11,298 bases of DNA from an uncultured Propionibacteriaceae bacterium (GTDB taxonomy: Bacteria > Actinomycetota > Actinomycetes > Propionibacteriales > Propionibacteriaceae). How positions within the stretch are numbered: the first letter of the stretch is position 1; every line of letters starts with the position of its first letter. Both the position numbers and the translations under genes were made by a program. Below the pieces are notes generated by a model, which saw nothing but the letters and a program-made list of their open reading frames with translations, made no database searches and had not been told where the DNA came from. Below, in pieces: positions 1 to 8,013 of this stretch. The DNA is taken from positions 1-11,298 of the forward strand of contig CAKZJI010000052.1 in assembly GCA_936941515.1 (NCBI GenBank), in the 5' to 3' direction.

Positions 1-1
1 G

Positions 2-295
2 AACCGCCTCTCAGTGGCGACCTCAGAGAAGGTGACGATCGGTCCTGGCGAGTCCCCCACCATCAACGTCACCACCTCCACCCGCTCGAATGGCGTGGTC
101 ACGGTGAAAGCCCAACTGGAGACGGTCGCCGGCACCCGCTTCGGCCCCCAGATCCCTGTGGAGATTACTGCCACTGGTCTTGGGCGCGTCGGCTGGATCA
201 TCATCATCATCTCGGGTGCAGTAGTGCTGGGGGGTACTTTCCTACGCATCAGAGCGGTGCGCAGGGAACGGAGCAGGGAGAGACGTGAGCAGTAG
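2..295 (+). CDS. DUF6049-like membrane protein, C-terminal part
   Basis: The frame is open from the first bases of the window, so the gene begins upstream and only about 97 residues of its C-terminus are seen. The visible part is a beta-rich Ser/Thr/Val stretch ending in FGPQIPVEITATGLG, then one membrane segment (GWIIIIISGAVVLGGTFL), then a short Arg/Glu-rich tail. This is the expected end of the large secreted, membrane-anchored proteins encoded directly before murJ in Actinobacteria (DUF6049; Rv3909 in M. tuberculosis). The tail is predicted to be cytoplasmic. The stop overlaps the murJ start by 11 bases, which suggests translational coupling. The family call rests mainly on position and the C-terminal pattern, because the large N-terminal part lies outside the window. 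An internal GTG at 14 is not a credible start. Confidence 0.7.
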   Translation, partial: NRLSVATSEKVTIGPGESPTINVTTSTRSNGVVTVKAQLETVAGTRFGPQIPVEITATGLGRVGWIIIIISGAVVLGGTFLRIRAVRRERSRERREQ

Positions 296-3200
296 CGTGA
301 AGAGCGAGGGAGCCAGCAGCACCCGCAAATTGCTGTCCGCCAGCGTCCTGATGGCGGCAGGCACCCTGGCCTCACGGGTTCTGGGGATCCTGAGGACGAT
401 GCTGCTGGCGTTCATCCTCGGCAACGGCACCCGACAGGCTGACATCTTCAACCTGTCGCAGACCATCCCCAACGCCATCTACATCCTCTTCGCCGGTGGC
501 GCCCTGAACACCGTATTGGTGCCGCAGATCGTCCGCGCCATCCGTCACGACGACGACGGTGGCGAGGCCTACACCAACCGCATCGTGACGGCGTTCACGC
601 TCGTCATCGGCGCGGTCACGGTGGTCATGACGATGGCGGCACCGCTCATCACCTTCCTCTACACCTCGGACACGTGGCGCGCGCCTGAGCTGTCCGCCCA
701 GTACGGCTCCATAGTGGCGCTGACCTACCTGACGATGCCGCAGGTCTTCTTCTACGGCGTGTACGTGATCCTCGGGCAGGTTTTGAACGCACAGGACCGT
801 TTCGGCCCCATGATGTGGGCTCCCATCGCCAACAACATCATCTCAATCCTCGTGGTGGTCGTCTATCTCGTGGTCTGGGGCTCCGGCGGGGATCACGGCG
901 GAGCCTTCACATCCGAGCAGATCTGGCTGCTGGGGGCGGGATCAACGGTCGGCATCGTCGCGCAGGCACTCGTACTGCTTCCCTTCATCCGCAAAGTCGG
1001 GTTCAGGTTCCGTCCACGTTTCGACCTGAGGGGAACAGGCCTCGGCAAGACCTTCCAACTGACGAAATGGACGCTCGGCTACGTCGCCGTGAACCAGGTG
1101 GTGCTGATGCTCACCAACCGCCTGGCGACCTCCGCAACTGCCTCAGGGGCTGGCGGCGGCTCGAATGTGTACTCCAACGCCCACCTGATGTGGATTCTCC
1201 CGCATTCCTTGATCACAGTCTCCCTGGCGACGGCGATGCTGCCCAACGCCTCCCGCCTGGCTGCCGAGGGTGACCTGGGGGGGGTCGCCGCCGAGGCCCG
1301 CAAGACGATGCGGCTGTCGCTGATCGCCCTGGTGCCGTCGGCCTTCGTATTCCTGGCGTTGTCCGGTCCGATCGCCGTCCTGCTGTTCGGACATGGCCAG
1401 GGCAGCCACGATGCCGTGTTGATCGCCTGGGCGCTGATGGCCTTCGCCCTGGGATCAGTGCCGTTCACCATCCAGTTCGTCTGCCTGCGCACCTTCTATG
1501 CGCTGGAGAACACCAAGACCCCGTTCCTACTGCAATGTGTCATCGGAGCGATCAACGCCGTGGGGGCACTGGCCTTGGTGCATCTGGCGTCACACCCGTC
1601 ATGGATCGCGGCAGCGCTGGCCCTGTCCTATTCCATCGCCTACCTCATTGGGGTGCAGCTGAGCTGGCGTCGGCTGAAACGTCTCGTCCCAGCCCTGGAT
1701 GGCCGGGAGCTGCTGCTGCACGTGGCCCGGCTCTCCATTGGCTCCGCCATCGGGGCCCTGGTGGCCTGGTTCGTGGCGGACTGGGTGATGCGCGCCATCC
1801 CCGGGGGTGTGCTGGGGCCGCTTCTCGGGCTGATGCTCGGCGGCACCATCATCACCATCAGCTTCGTCGGCGTCGGGAAGCTGCTCAAGGTGCGTGAGCT
1901 GAGCAGCCTGGGGGATCTGGTGCGTGCCCGGTTCCGTCGCGGCCCCGCCCCGGAGCCCGACGACGAGGACACCGAACGCTCTCAGCATCCCCACATGCCC
2001 TCAATCAGCCCGGAGCCGGCCACCGCAGCCGCACTCGTGGACGATCTCATGCCGACCGGCCTGCACACCATCATCGCCGATGGCGGCTTCACCGGCTGGG
2101 ATGCAGCAAAGCTGCCAGGCGACGCTGTCCCACCCGTGCCCGCCATGCCCCCGCTTCCCCAAGATGAGGCACAGATCTCCACCGACGACGTCCTGGCAGG
2201 CAGTCCCGAGATCAGCCAGATCCCGACTCCCGTGTCATCGACCAGCCCCCTGTCCCCCAGCACCCCGGTCCGCCCGCCGGCCGAGTCCACGGTTGAGCAG
2301 CATCTGATGCAGGCCGGTGATCTGCTGTCCACGCGCTTCCGCCTGGAGGAGCTGCTGGCAGTCCGTGATGGCATCGAGACGTGGCGCTCTCACGACCTAG
2401 TGCTGTCACGCGATGTGGTGGCTCATGTGCTTCCCGCCAGCAGCCCCCACGTCCATGATCTGCTGCAGGCCGCACGCAAGGGAGCCGTCGCCACCGACTC
2501 CCGATTCCTGCGAGTCCTGGATGCCGTGACCTTAGAAGAGGATCCGCGGGGCCTTGGCGGCTACGTGGTGTGCGAGTTCGCCCAGGGGCGTTCGCTCATG
2601 GAGTTGCTACAGCGCGGCCCCCTCAGCACCCTGGAGTCGGCCTGGATCATCCGGGAGCTGTCGGACGCCCTGACCTCTCTGCACGGCCAGGGGCTGTTCC
2701 ACGAACATCTCACACCCAACAACGTCATCATCACCAGCCTGGGCTCGGTGAAGCTTGTCGGCTTCGGAGTGGAGGCCGGGTTCCAGCCTCAGTCCTCCGT
2801 GCGCTGGAGTGACCGCGAGGCAGCAGACGTGCGTGGGCTCGCCAGCCTCCTGTACGCCATGCTGGTGTGCCACTGGCCAGGTGGCGAGGCCTGGGGCCTG
2901 CCCGCGGCCCCGATCATCGCAGGAGAGACCGCACCGCCCCACGCAGTGGCACCCGGAGTCTCACCGGCGCTGGACCGGATCTGCTCCGCAACGCTCACGG
3001 AACGCGGCGCAGCCTCGGATCGTCGCATCACCACCGCAGCTCAGCTCGCCTCAGCTCTGGCCTCCGTGCTGGGCACGGCAGACGCATCTGCGGATCTGGA
3101 GAGCCGAGTCAGGCAGGCGGAGCAGGCGGCAGCAGGACGCGGGGATGTGACGCATCCCCACTCTGCGGTCTCACCGATTCGGGTCTCACCAGCCACGCAG

Positions 3201-3941
3201 GTGCAGCCGAGCCTCCAGCCTGCCCCGCATCCGGTGCCTGCGTCTCCGCCGTCTCCGGAGCCTGACGCAATGGATGAGATCCAAGTCAAGCGTCCCGCCT
3301 ACGCTGGGCGTCCGCTGTTGTGGGCGGTGCTGATCGGCTCGATTGCGACGCTGGTGATCTGTCTGCTGGTCGTCGCCCTGAACGGGATGGGGCCCGGAGC
3401 AGCATCACCGAGCACCACACCGGGCAATGCGGACAACAGTGCAAACACCACAGACCCATCGGCGGGAACGACAGTCCAGGTAGTGAAGGCGACCGACTTT
3501 GACCCGAAAGCCGACAATGGCTCCAGCGACGAGAATCCACAGGACACGGATAAAGCCATCGACGGTGATCCTGCAACCGGCTGGTCAACGATGCGCTACC
3601 GGGGCAACCCGAACATGGGCGGGGAGAAACCCGGCGTCGGGCTGGTCCTCGACTTGGGGCAGGCTGTTCCCATCGGTTCGGTTGAGATCACATTCGCGGC
3701 CCCCGGCACTGACGTGCAGCTGCGGGTCCCGAAGCAGACTGATGCCGAGACCGCCCCCATGACCCGCGAAGCCGAGTGGCGCACCATCGCCCACACCAGC
3801 GACGAGTCGGGACAGGTGACGCTGCAGCCCAGTGAGGCAACGACCTCCCGGTATCTGCTGGTCTACATCACGAAACTCCCAGAGACGGAGAAGGGTCGTT
3901 ACCTGACGACCATCAACGAGGTCGTCGTGAAACGCAGCTGA
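285..3941 (+). CDS. murJ: Lipid II flippase MurJ fused to a pseudokinase and an extracellular discoidin-like domain
   Basis: This 1218-residue protein should flip the peptidoglycan precursor lipid II across the membrane. Residues about 15-535 form the multi-helix MurJ/MviN domain. E. coli MurJ Arg18, Arg24 and Asp39 correspond to Arg31, Arg37 and Asp53, while the Arg270 position is His300. A Pro/Ser/Asp-rich linker (about 550-675) leads to a kinase-like domain (about 680-930) that cannot be a normal kinase. The VAIK lysine is His714, HRD reads HEH (806-808), DFG reads GFG (826-828), and the glycine loop is absent. After another linker comes one membrane helix (about 1009-1031). Residues 1065-1218 form an outer discoidin-like domain (DFDP, DENP, AIDGDPATGW). 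The same layout exists in mycobacterial MviN, whose pseudokinase, phosphorylated by PknB, recruits FhaA; that role is inferred here. The GTG start at 285 overlaps the previous gene. A run of eight G at 1277-1284 is in frame. Confidence 0.95.
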   Translation: MSSSVKSEGASSTRKLLSASVLMAAGTLASRVLGILRTMLLAFILGNGTRQADIFNLSQTIPNAIYILFAGGALNTVLVPQIVRAIRHDDDGGEAYTNRIVTAFTLVIGAVTVVMTMAAPLITFLYTSDTWRAPELSAQYGSIVALTYLTMPQVFFYGVYVILGQVLNAQDRFGPMMWAPIANNIISILVVVVYLVVWGSGGDHGGAFTSEQIWLLGAGSTVGIVAQALVLLPFIRKVGFRFRPRFDLRGTGLGKTFQLTKWTLGYVAVNQVVLMLTNRLATSATASGAGGGSNVYSNAHLMWILPHSLITVSLATAMLPNASRLAAEGDLGGVAAEARKTMRLSLIALVPSAFVFLALSGPIAVLLFGHGQGSHDAVLIAWALMAFALGSVPFTIQFVCLRTFYALENTKTPFLLQCVIGAINAVGALALVHLASHPSWIAAALALSYSIAYLIGVQLSWRRLKRLVPALDGRELLLHVARLSIGSAIGALVAWFVADWVMRAIPGGVLGPLLGLMLGGTIITISFVGVGKLLKVRELSSLGDLVRARFRRGPAPEPDDEDTERSQHPHMPSISPEPATAAALVDDLMPTGLHTIIADGGFTGWDAAKLPGDAVPPVPAMPPLPQDEAQISTDDVLAGSPEISQIPTPVSSTSPLSPSTPVRPPAESTVEQHLMQAGDLLSTRFRLEELLAVRDGIETWRSHDLVLSRDVVAHVLPASSPHVHDLLQAARKGAVATDSRFLRVLDAVTLEEDPRGLGGYVVCEFAQGRSLMELLQRGPLSTLESAWIIRELSDALTSLHGQGLFHEHLTPNNVIITSLGSVKLVGFGVEAGFQPQSSVRWSDREAADVRGLASLLYAMLVCHWPGGEAWGLPAAPIIAGETAPPHAVAPGVSPALDRICSATLTERGAASDRRITTAAQLASALASVLGTADASADLESRVRQAEQAAAGRGDVTHPHSAVSPIRVSPATQVQPSLQPAPHPVPASPPSPEPDAMDEIQVKRPAYAGRPLLWAVLIGSIATLVICLLVVALNGMGPGAASPSTTPGNADNSANTTDPSAGTTVQVVKATDFDPKADNGSSDENPQDTDKAIDGDPATGWSTMRYRGNPNMGGEKPGVGLVLDLGQAVPIGSVEITFAAPGTDVQLRVPKQTDAETAPMTREAEWRTIAHTSDESGQVTLQPSEATTSRYLLVYITKLPETEKGRYLTTINEVVVKRS

Positions 3942-3951
3942 CCGATACGGT

Positions 3952-4836
3952 GTGTCCATGCCACCAGGTGTTCTTGAGATCCATGTCCTGGCCGACTCCA
4001 CCGGCGAGACGGCGGTGAGGTTGGCTCGCGCGGCCCGGGCACAGTTTCCCGACGCCCATTTCGAGATCATCCGGCATCCCCGGCTGGGCAAGGTGGAGGC
4101 GATGCTCAAGGCGCTGAACACCCTCAAGGAACGCTCAGACCGTCCCATCGCGGTGTTCTTCACCCTGGTGAACGCCGAGCTGAGGAGCCTCGTCATCAAT
4201 GCCTGCGAGGACCTGTCGATCCCCTACACCGATCTGATGGGCGACGCCCTGAAGGCCCTGGAGGTGATCTCCGGTCACACCGCCGACGAGGTGCCGATGC
4301 GGCCCGTCGGGGTGGAGGCCGACTATTTCGTGCGCATCTCCGCCATGGAGTTCGCGATCCGCAATGACGATGGGGCCATGCCCGCCGCGCTTCGGGAGTG
4401 CGACATCTGCCTCGTCGGCGCCTCCCGCTCTGGCAAGACGCCGCTGTCGATCTACTTGGGATACCTCGGCTACAAGACAGTCAACGTCCCGCTGGTGCCG
4501 GGCATTCAGCCACCGCAAGAGCTGTTCGGCATTGAGCGGTGGCGGATCGTCGGGCTGACGATCGATGCCGAGCGGCTGCTGCAGATTCGCTCCCGCCGCA
4601 TCCAGGGGCTGGGTGGCTTCGGCACCCGCGACGGCTACGCCGACCTGACCCAGATCTTTGAGGAGCTGGATGAGGTGGGGGCTATTCAGCGTCGCCTCGG
4701 CGCCCCGGTCGTCGACACCACGGGCCTAGCGCTGGAGGAAGCCGCAGCCCGCATCATCGACATCGTCGACGAGCGGGCCCGGCGCTCCGGGAGTCAGCTG
4801 CGCCGTCCGGCGGGCCAGCTGAGGATCACCCCCTGA
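3952..4836 (+). CDS. Pyruvate,phosphate dikinase / PEP synthase regulatory protein (DUF299)
   Basis: The product (294 residues) belongs to the bifunctional kinase/pyrophosphorylase family. These proteins inactivate PPDK or PEP synthase by ADP-dependent Thr phosphorylation and reactivate it by phosphate-dependent removal. Visible family marks are the N-terminal HVLADSTGETA (11-21), the block YFVRISAMEFAIRNDDG (125-141), the P-loop GASRSGKT (156-163) followed by PLSIYLGYLGYKTVNVPLVP, and RIQGLGGFGTRDGYAD. Length is close to that usual for the family. Whether the target is PPDK or PEP synthase cannot be told from this sequence, so no symbol is given; neither target gene is in the window. The start is GTG at 3952 or ATG at 3958, and neither has a clear Shine-Dalgarno. 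The gap to murJ is 10 bases, so the gene probably relies on murJ transcription and translational coupling. It ends 18 bases from the convergent CDF gene. Confidence 0.93.
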   Translation: MSMPPGVLEIHVLADSTGETAVRLARAARAQFPDAHFEIIRHPRLGKVEAMLKALNTLKERSDRPIAVFFTLVNAELRSLVINACEDLSIPYTDLMGDALKALEVISGHTADEVPMRPVGVEADYFVRISAMEFAIRNDDGAMPAALRECDICLVGASRSGKTPLSIYLGYLGYKTVNVPLVPGIQPPQELFGIERWRIVGLTIDAERLLQIRSRRIQGLGGFGTRDGYADLTQIFEELDEVGAIQRRLGAPVVDTTGLALEEAAARIIDIVDERARRSGSQLRRPAGQLRITP

Positions 4837-4854
4837 ACCCACGCCTGGGCCGTC

Positions 4855-5826
4855 TCAGAGAGTCTCGTGAGCATAGCTGCGCGGGTCGTCGATGGGTTCA
4901 AGATGCCCGGTGACCACCATCCGCGGGAATTCCACGACGATGCGGTCCGCCAGGTCCTCCAGGTAGTCGTGTCCCTGTTTGACGGTCCAGCGATCGGGGA
5001 CCAGCAGATGGAATTCCATGAACTGGCGGGAGCCGGACTCCCGAGTGCGCATCAGGTGGTATCGCACCCCATCCTTCGCGCAGCCTGCGAGGATGCCCTG
5101 CAGGCGCTGATTCTCGTCCTCTGGCAATGCGACATCCATCAGGCCGGCCGTCGACTCCCTGACCAGGGTGAGGCCGGTGGCCAGGATGTTGATGCCGACG
5201 ATGACAGCCACCACCGGGTCCAGCCAGTCCCAGCCGGTGATCCCCGCCAGACCAATGCCGGCCAGCACCCCTGCAGAGGTGTGGACGTCTGTCATCAGGT
5301 GTTTGCCGTCAGCTTTGAGGCTGATGGACTTGTGGCGGCGGCCCGCACGCAGCAGCACCAACGCCGTGGCTCCATTGAGCAGTGACGCCACCATCGAGAT
5401 GACCAGGCCGGCACCCACCTGTTCGAGTGGCCGCGGCATCAAGAGCCGCTCAATGGCAAAGAACACAATGGAGGCTGCCGCGATGAAGATCATCACTCCC
5501 TCCACCGCGGCGGAGAAGTACTCGGCCTTGGTGTGACCGAAATGGTGGTTGCGGTCCGCGGGCCTCGCCGAGACCTTGAGCGCGATCAGGGCCACAACCG
5601 CCGCCACCAGATTGACGATGGACTCTGCGGCGTCCGCCAGCAGACCCACCGATCCCGTGACGAGCCACGCCCCCGTCTTCAGTGCGATGGTGGCAGCAGC
5701 GGTGGCGACGGCGAGCCAGCCGTAGCGGCTCAGGTCCTGTTGCGGGGTGGCAGACACCCTGTCATCGTCATGCTCCAGATCCTGGGGCGCAAACCTACTG
5801 CGGTGAGGTTTCCCTCTCATCCGCAT
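4855..5826 (-). CDS. Cation diffusion facilitator (CDF) metal efflux transporter
   Basis: With the start at 5826 the protein has 323 residues: about six membrane helices (roughly 35-220) and a cytoplasmic ferredoxin-like C-terminal domain. CDF proteins export divalent metals in exchange for protons. It aligns with FieF/YiiP through RPADRNHHFGHTKAEYFSA and through HLMTD in helix 5 (His176, Asp180). The helix-2 ligands of YiiP (Asp45, Asp49) appear as Glu68 and Asn72 in ADAAESIVN, so its metal preference need not be that of FieF. As I recall, an ES(V/I)VN version occurs in other bacterial homologues, so it is probably a subgroup trait rather than damage. The start is uncertain: ATG 5826 or 5820 overlaps the upstream gene by about 30 bases, whereas GTG 5757 gives a shorter protein without overlap. 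None has a strong ribosome site. It probably forms an operon with the GroEL-like gene. Confidence 0.9.
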   Translation of the reverse strand: MRMRGKPHRSRFAPQDLEHDDDRVSATPQQDLSRYGWLAVATAAATIALKTGAWLVTGSVGLLADAAESIVNLVAAVVALIALKVSARPADRNHHFGHTKAEYFSAAVEGVMIFIAAASIVFFAIERLLMPRPLEQVGAGLVISMVASLLNGATALVLLRAGRRHKSISLKADGKHLMTDVHTSAGVLAGIGLAGITGWDWLDPVVAVIVGINILATGLTLVRESTAGLMDVALPEDENQRLQGILAGCAKDGVRYHLMRTRESGSRQFMEFHLLVPDRWTVKQGHDYLEDLADRIVVEFPRMVVTGHLEPIDDPRSYAHETL

Positions 5827-6412
5827 GGGTGATCCAGGTCTGTTCGGGGTCGCTGATCCAGGTTGCGGCACGGCCGAGGGCCTCCCCGGGAACGTAGCCG
5901 GCCTGCAGGTCGGCTGGTGTCAGGGGTTCTGCTCCCGTGTGCTCCGCAGCCACCGCAGGCTCATCAGTCAAGGCCACCAGCACCGGCAGGTCCAGGGCTC
6001 GGCGGTTCGCGATCAGCGTCGCCAGAACCTCCGGGTGCATGCCACGGGCGACGAGAACCAGGGGCCGGTGGTGGGTCAGCGGGGTCATAATCTCCCGGGC
6101 ATCCGTGATCGTCCCGTCGACAACCAGCACTCGGGCGTCGTGGTGTTCGGCGAGCCTGCCTGCTGTGGCGAAGTCTGGGTCTGCATAGCCGAACGGCAGG
6201 CGCGTTCCCGTCGGCTTGTCTCGTCGCTGCATCCCCTGCCCCCTCCTGGGCAGCGAGTCGATCTCGGATTGGGTGATGTAGCGTGGCCCCTCCCGATGCT
6301 CTCCCCCGTCGGAGGCTGGCCCCTCACTGCGACGGCGATGTCGCCAGTCCAGCAGGATAGCTGCACCCAGCAGCGGCAGTCCGATGGCGAACGCAACCAG
6401 CAGCCCCATCAT
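5795..6412 (-). CDS. Membrane-anchored protein with a GroEL apical-domain-like cytoplasmic part
   Basis: The protein has 205 residues from the ATG at 6412. Residues 1-21 form one membrane helix followed by WRHRRR, predicting an N-terminal anchor and a cytoplasmic body. After a charged linker (about 28-68), residues 69-195 match from memory the order of GroEL apical-domain motifs: GTRLPFGYADPDF (GroEL GMQFDRGYLSPYF), TITDAREIMTPL (KISNIREMLPVL), HRPLVLVARGMHPEVLATLI ([20 protein letters not shown]), PVLVAL (KVAAVK), and GEALGRAATWI (EDLGQAKRVVI). The stretch matching GFGDRRKAMLQDIA is shortened. No equatorial or intermediate domain exists, so no ATPase or ring is expected. Most GroEL substrate-contact positions stay hydrophobic (Tyr76, Phe81, Met109, Leu112, Leu130, Ile134, Ala135), but the Tyr203 site is Asp80. 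A role in holding membrane or metal-transport proteins is only inference. The frame also extends up to 6538, but the ribosome site favours 6412 (or ATG 6421). Confidence 0.75.
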   Translation of the reverse strand: MMGLLVAFAIGLPLLGAAILLDWRHRRRSEGPASDGGEHREGPRYITQSEIDSLPRRGQGMQRRDKPTGTRLPFGYADPDFATAGRLAEHHDARVLVVDGTITDAREIMTPLTHHRPLVLVARGMHPEVLATLIANRRALDLPVLVALTDEPAVAAEHTGAEPLTPADLQAGYVPGEALGRAATWISDPEQTWITHADERETSPQ

Positions 6413-6421
6413 CTCGCTCAT

Positions 6422-6426
6422 CCTCC
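6422..6426 (-). promoter_or_regulatory. Shine-Dalgarno GGAGG deciding the start of the GroEL-like gene
   Basis: On the minus strand GGAGG abuts the ATG at 6421 (spacing 0) and lies 9 bases before the in-frame ATG at 6412. The 6412 start has the usable spacing. The longer frame from 6538 lacks such a site and would place 42 unconvincing residues before the membrane helix. Confidence 0.55.
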
Positions 6427-6610
6427 AAGCCTGCCACGTCCCCGGACCAACATTGCCCCACGTCAAGATGTCCGCTCTGGGCTCCGCTGTGGGACGGCCG
6501 GAGGAGAACATCCTGCTCAGCCTCGCCCATGACGACATCGTTCACATCCACAGCGTTTTGGAGGGTTAGGTAGCCTGTTGGACAGGTTGACGGGAGCGCT
6601 CTCACAGAAA
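6427..6610. promoter_or_regulatory. Divergent intergenic region
   Basis: This gap separates the - strand GroEL-like/CDF pair from the + strand hydrolase and must hold promoters for both directions. I see no convincing -35/-10 pair, operator palindrome or leader structure in it. Short open frames here have no recognisable start signals or motifs. Confidence 0.35.
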
Positions 6611-6621
6611 AGGAGCTGGTC

Positions 6622-8013
6622 GTGCGTATCGGTGAACTGAGTTTCGTGGCGCTGACAGCACTGCTGCTGGTGGTCGTCGTGTGGTGGCCTGCCCGTTTCG
6701 GGGTTCGGCTACGGGTGACGCAGGCGTTGATCGCAGTGACGTCCGTGGTTCTGCTGCTGCACATCTTCCTTGAGTTCCCGCGTTTCCTGCTGTTGCCCGT
6801 CGGAGTGGTCTTCGCCGTCCTCGTCGTGGTGACGTGGCGACGGGCCGCGGGACGGAATCCCAAGAAGGGTGATGGGCGACGGTGGGTCGCTGTGCTGCGT
6901 CGCTCGGCCGGATGCCTCGTCGGACTGGCGGTGGTGGCAGTCGGTGGGGTGGCGGCATGGGCCCTACCGGTCTTCAAGGTGCCCACTGCGACCGGCCCCT
7001 ACAGCGTGGGAGCGCACAGCGAGGTGTTCCTCGACGAGAACCGGCCGGAATCTCGGGGCACCTCCGCGACTTCCCCCCCCCGCAGCATTCCCGCCACCAT
7101 CTGGTATCCGGCCGAGGTGTCCGATGGTCAGACCCCGCTCGGCTACGACCCGGAGATCACGGAAGCGCTGGCCATCACCCTGAAAGCGCCGGGGGTGGTT
7201 TTCGACTACCTGACCCGGGTCAGTACCAATACTTTCCAGGATGCATCGCCCGCAGCGGGCAGGTTCCCGGTGCTGCTCTACTCCCCCGGCTACGGCTCTA
7301 CCCGATTCGAGAGCATGGCGCTCATCACTGAGTTGGTGAGTCACGGTTACGTGGTGGTGGGCATGGATCATGCGGGGACCTCAGCCGTCGTCACGTCGCA
7401 CAACGGCGAGAAGATTCTGGCGAATCTGGCACCGGAGACTTTCGACGACAGTATGGGAACGCTGGTTGAGGAGCGGGCGCAAGATGCCAGGTTCGTGCTC
7501 GACTCGTTGGCGGGAACGAACCTGGCGGCGACTATGGATCTGGAACGGGTGGGCATGTTCGGCTTCTCCTTCGGCGGCGCGACCGCGGGCGAGGTGCTGC
7601 GCACAGATGCCCGGGTGCAGTCTGCCCTGAACATTGATGGCACCTTCTACGGCGGCGTCACGGAGGTAGGGGTGGACAGACCCCTGCTGAAACTGAACCA
7701 TGACCCGGCCACGTACCCACCGAAGCAGCGACCAGAGGTCACGAAGATGCTACAGGAGGAGAACGAGCTGGTCCGAGGGCTAAGCGGAGCGAACTACCAC
7801 GTCGCGATGATGAAGCAGACGCAGCACCCGAGCTTCACCGACATCTTCGCCGGCGCCCCCTGGATGGGTCGAGGGCTGCTCCCCCACGCCCGCAGCGTCG
7901 AGTTGCTGCGCTCACTTACCCGCGACTGGTTCGATCACCAGCTGCGGGGCGAGCCGCTGCGCATGGTTGACAAGGATCTCCCGGATTATCCCGAGATCGT
8001 GTGGCAGAACTGA
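6622..8013 (+). CDS. Membrane-anchored PAF-acetylhydrolase-like alpha/beta hydrolase
   Basis: This 463-residue protein has three to four N-terminal hydrophobic segments (about 5-22, 33-50, 56-72, 96-116), then an alpha/beta hydrolase domain likely outside the membrane. Catalytic marks are GFSFGG with nucleophile Ser316, Asp339 in NIDGTF and His402 in QHPSFTD. The Ser-to-Asp distance of 23 residues equals that of human plasma PAF acetylhydrolase (Ser273, Asp296), and the oxyanion region is LLYSPGYGSTR (219-229). The family cleaves short or oxidised acyl esters; the real substrate is unknown. The GTG start at 6622 has a good ribosome site, AGGAG at 6611-6615, six bases away. A run of nine C (7073-7081, codons 151-154) lies in the domain's first strand region. 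The 3' end overlaps the convergent small gene by 28 bases. Confidence 0.88.
   Translation: MRIGELSFVALTALLLVVVVWWPARFGVRLRVTQALIAVTSVVLLLHIFLEFPRFLLLPVGVVFAVLVVVTWRRAAGRNPKKGDGRRWVAVLRRSAGCLVGLAVVAVGGVAAWALPVFKVPTATGPYSVGAHSEVFLDENRPESRGTSATSPPRSIPATIWYPAEVSDGQTPLGYDPEITEALAITLKAPGVVFDYLTRVSTNTFQDASPAAGRFPVLLYSPGYGSTRFESMALITELVSHGYVVVGMDHAGTSAVVTSHNGEKILANLAPETFDDSMGTLVEERAQDARFVLDSLAGTNLAATMDLERVGMFGFSFGGATAGEVLRTDARVQSALNIDGTFYGGVTEVGVDRPLLKLNHDPATYPPKQRPEVTKMLQEENELVRGLSGANYHVAMMKQTQHPSFTDIFAGAPWMGRGLLPHARSVELLRSLTRDWFDHQLRGEPLRMVDKDLPDYPEIVWQN

Noticed and set aside
1277..1284. Run of eight G in murJ as a phase-variation tract
   Set aside because: MurJ is normally essential, and the run encodes an ordinary Leu-Gly-Gly-Val segment; switching it off would be lethal.
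3585..4199. A 204-codon minus-strand frame across the murJ/PPDK-regulator junction
   Set aside because: It is antisense to the conserved C-terminal domain of MurJ and the N-terminus of the regulator and shows no motif of its own.
5825..6532. A 235-codon + strand frame opposite the GroEL-like gene
   Set aside because: It reads as Gln/Arg/Gly-rich shadow sequence, while the minus strand gives a coherent membrane helix and domain with a ribosome site.
6413..6538. N-terminal extension of the GroEL-like protein to 6538
   Set aside because: The extra 42 residues precede the membrane helix without any conserved pattern, and GGAGG at 6422-6426 supports an internal start.
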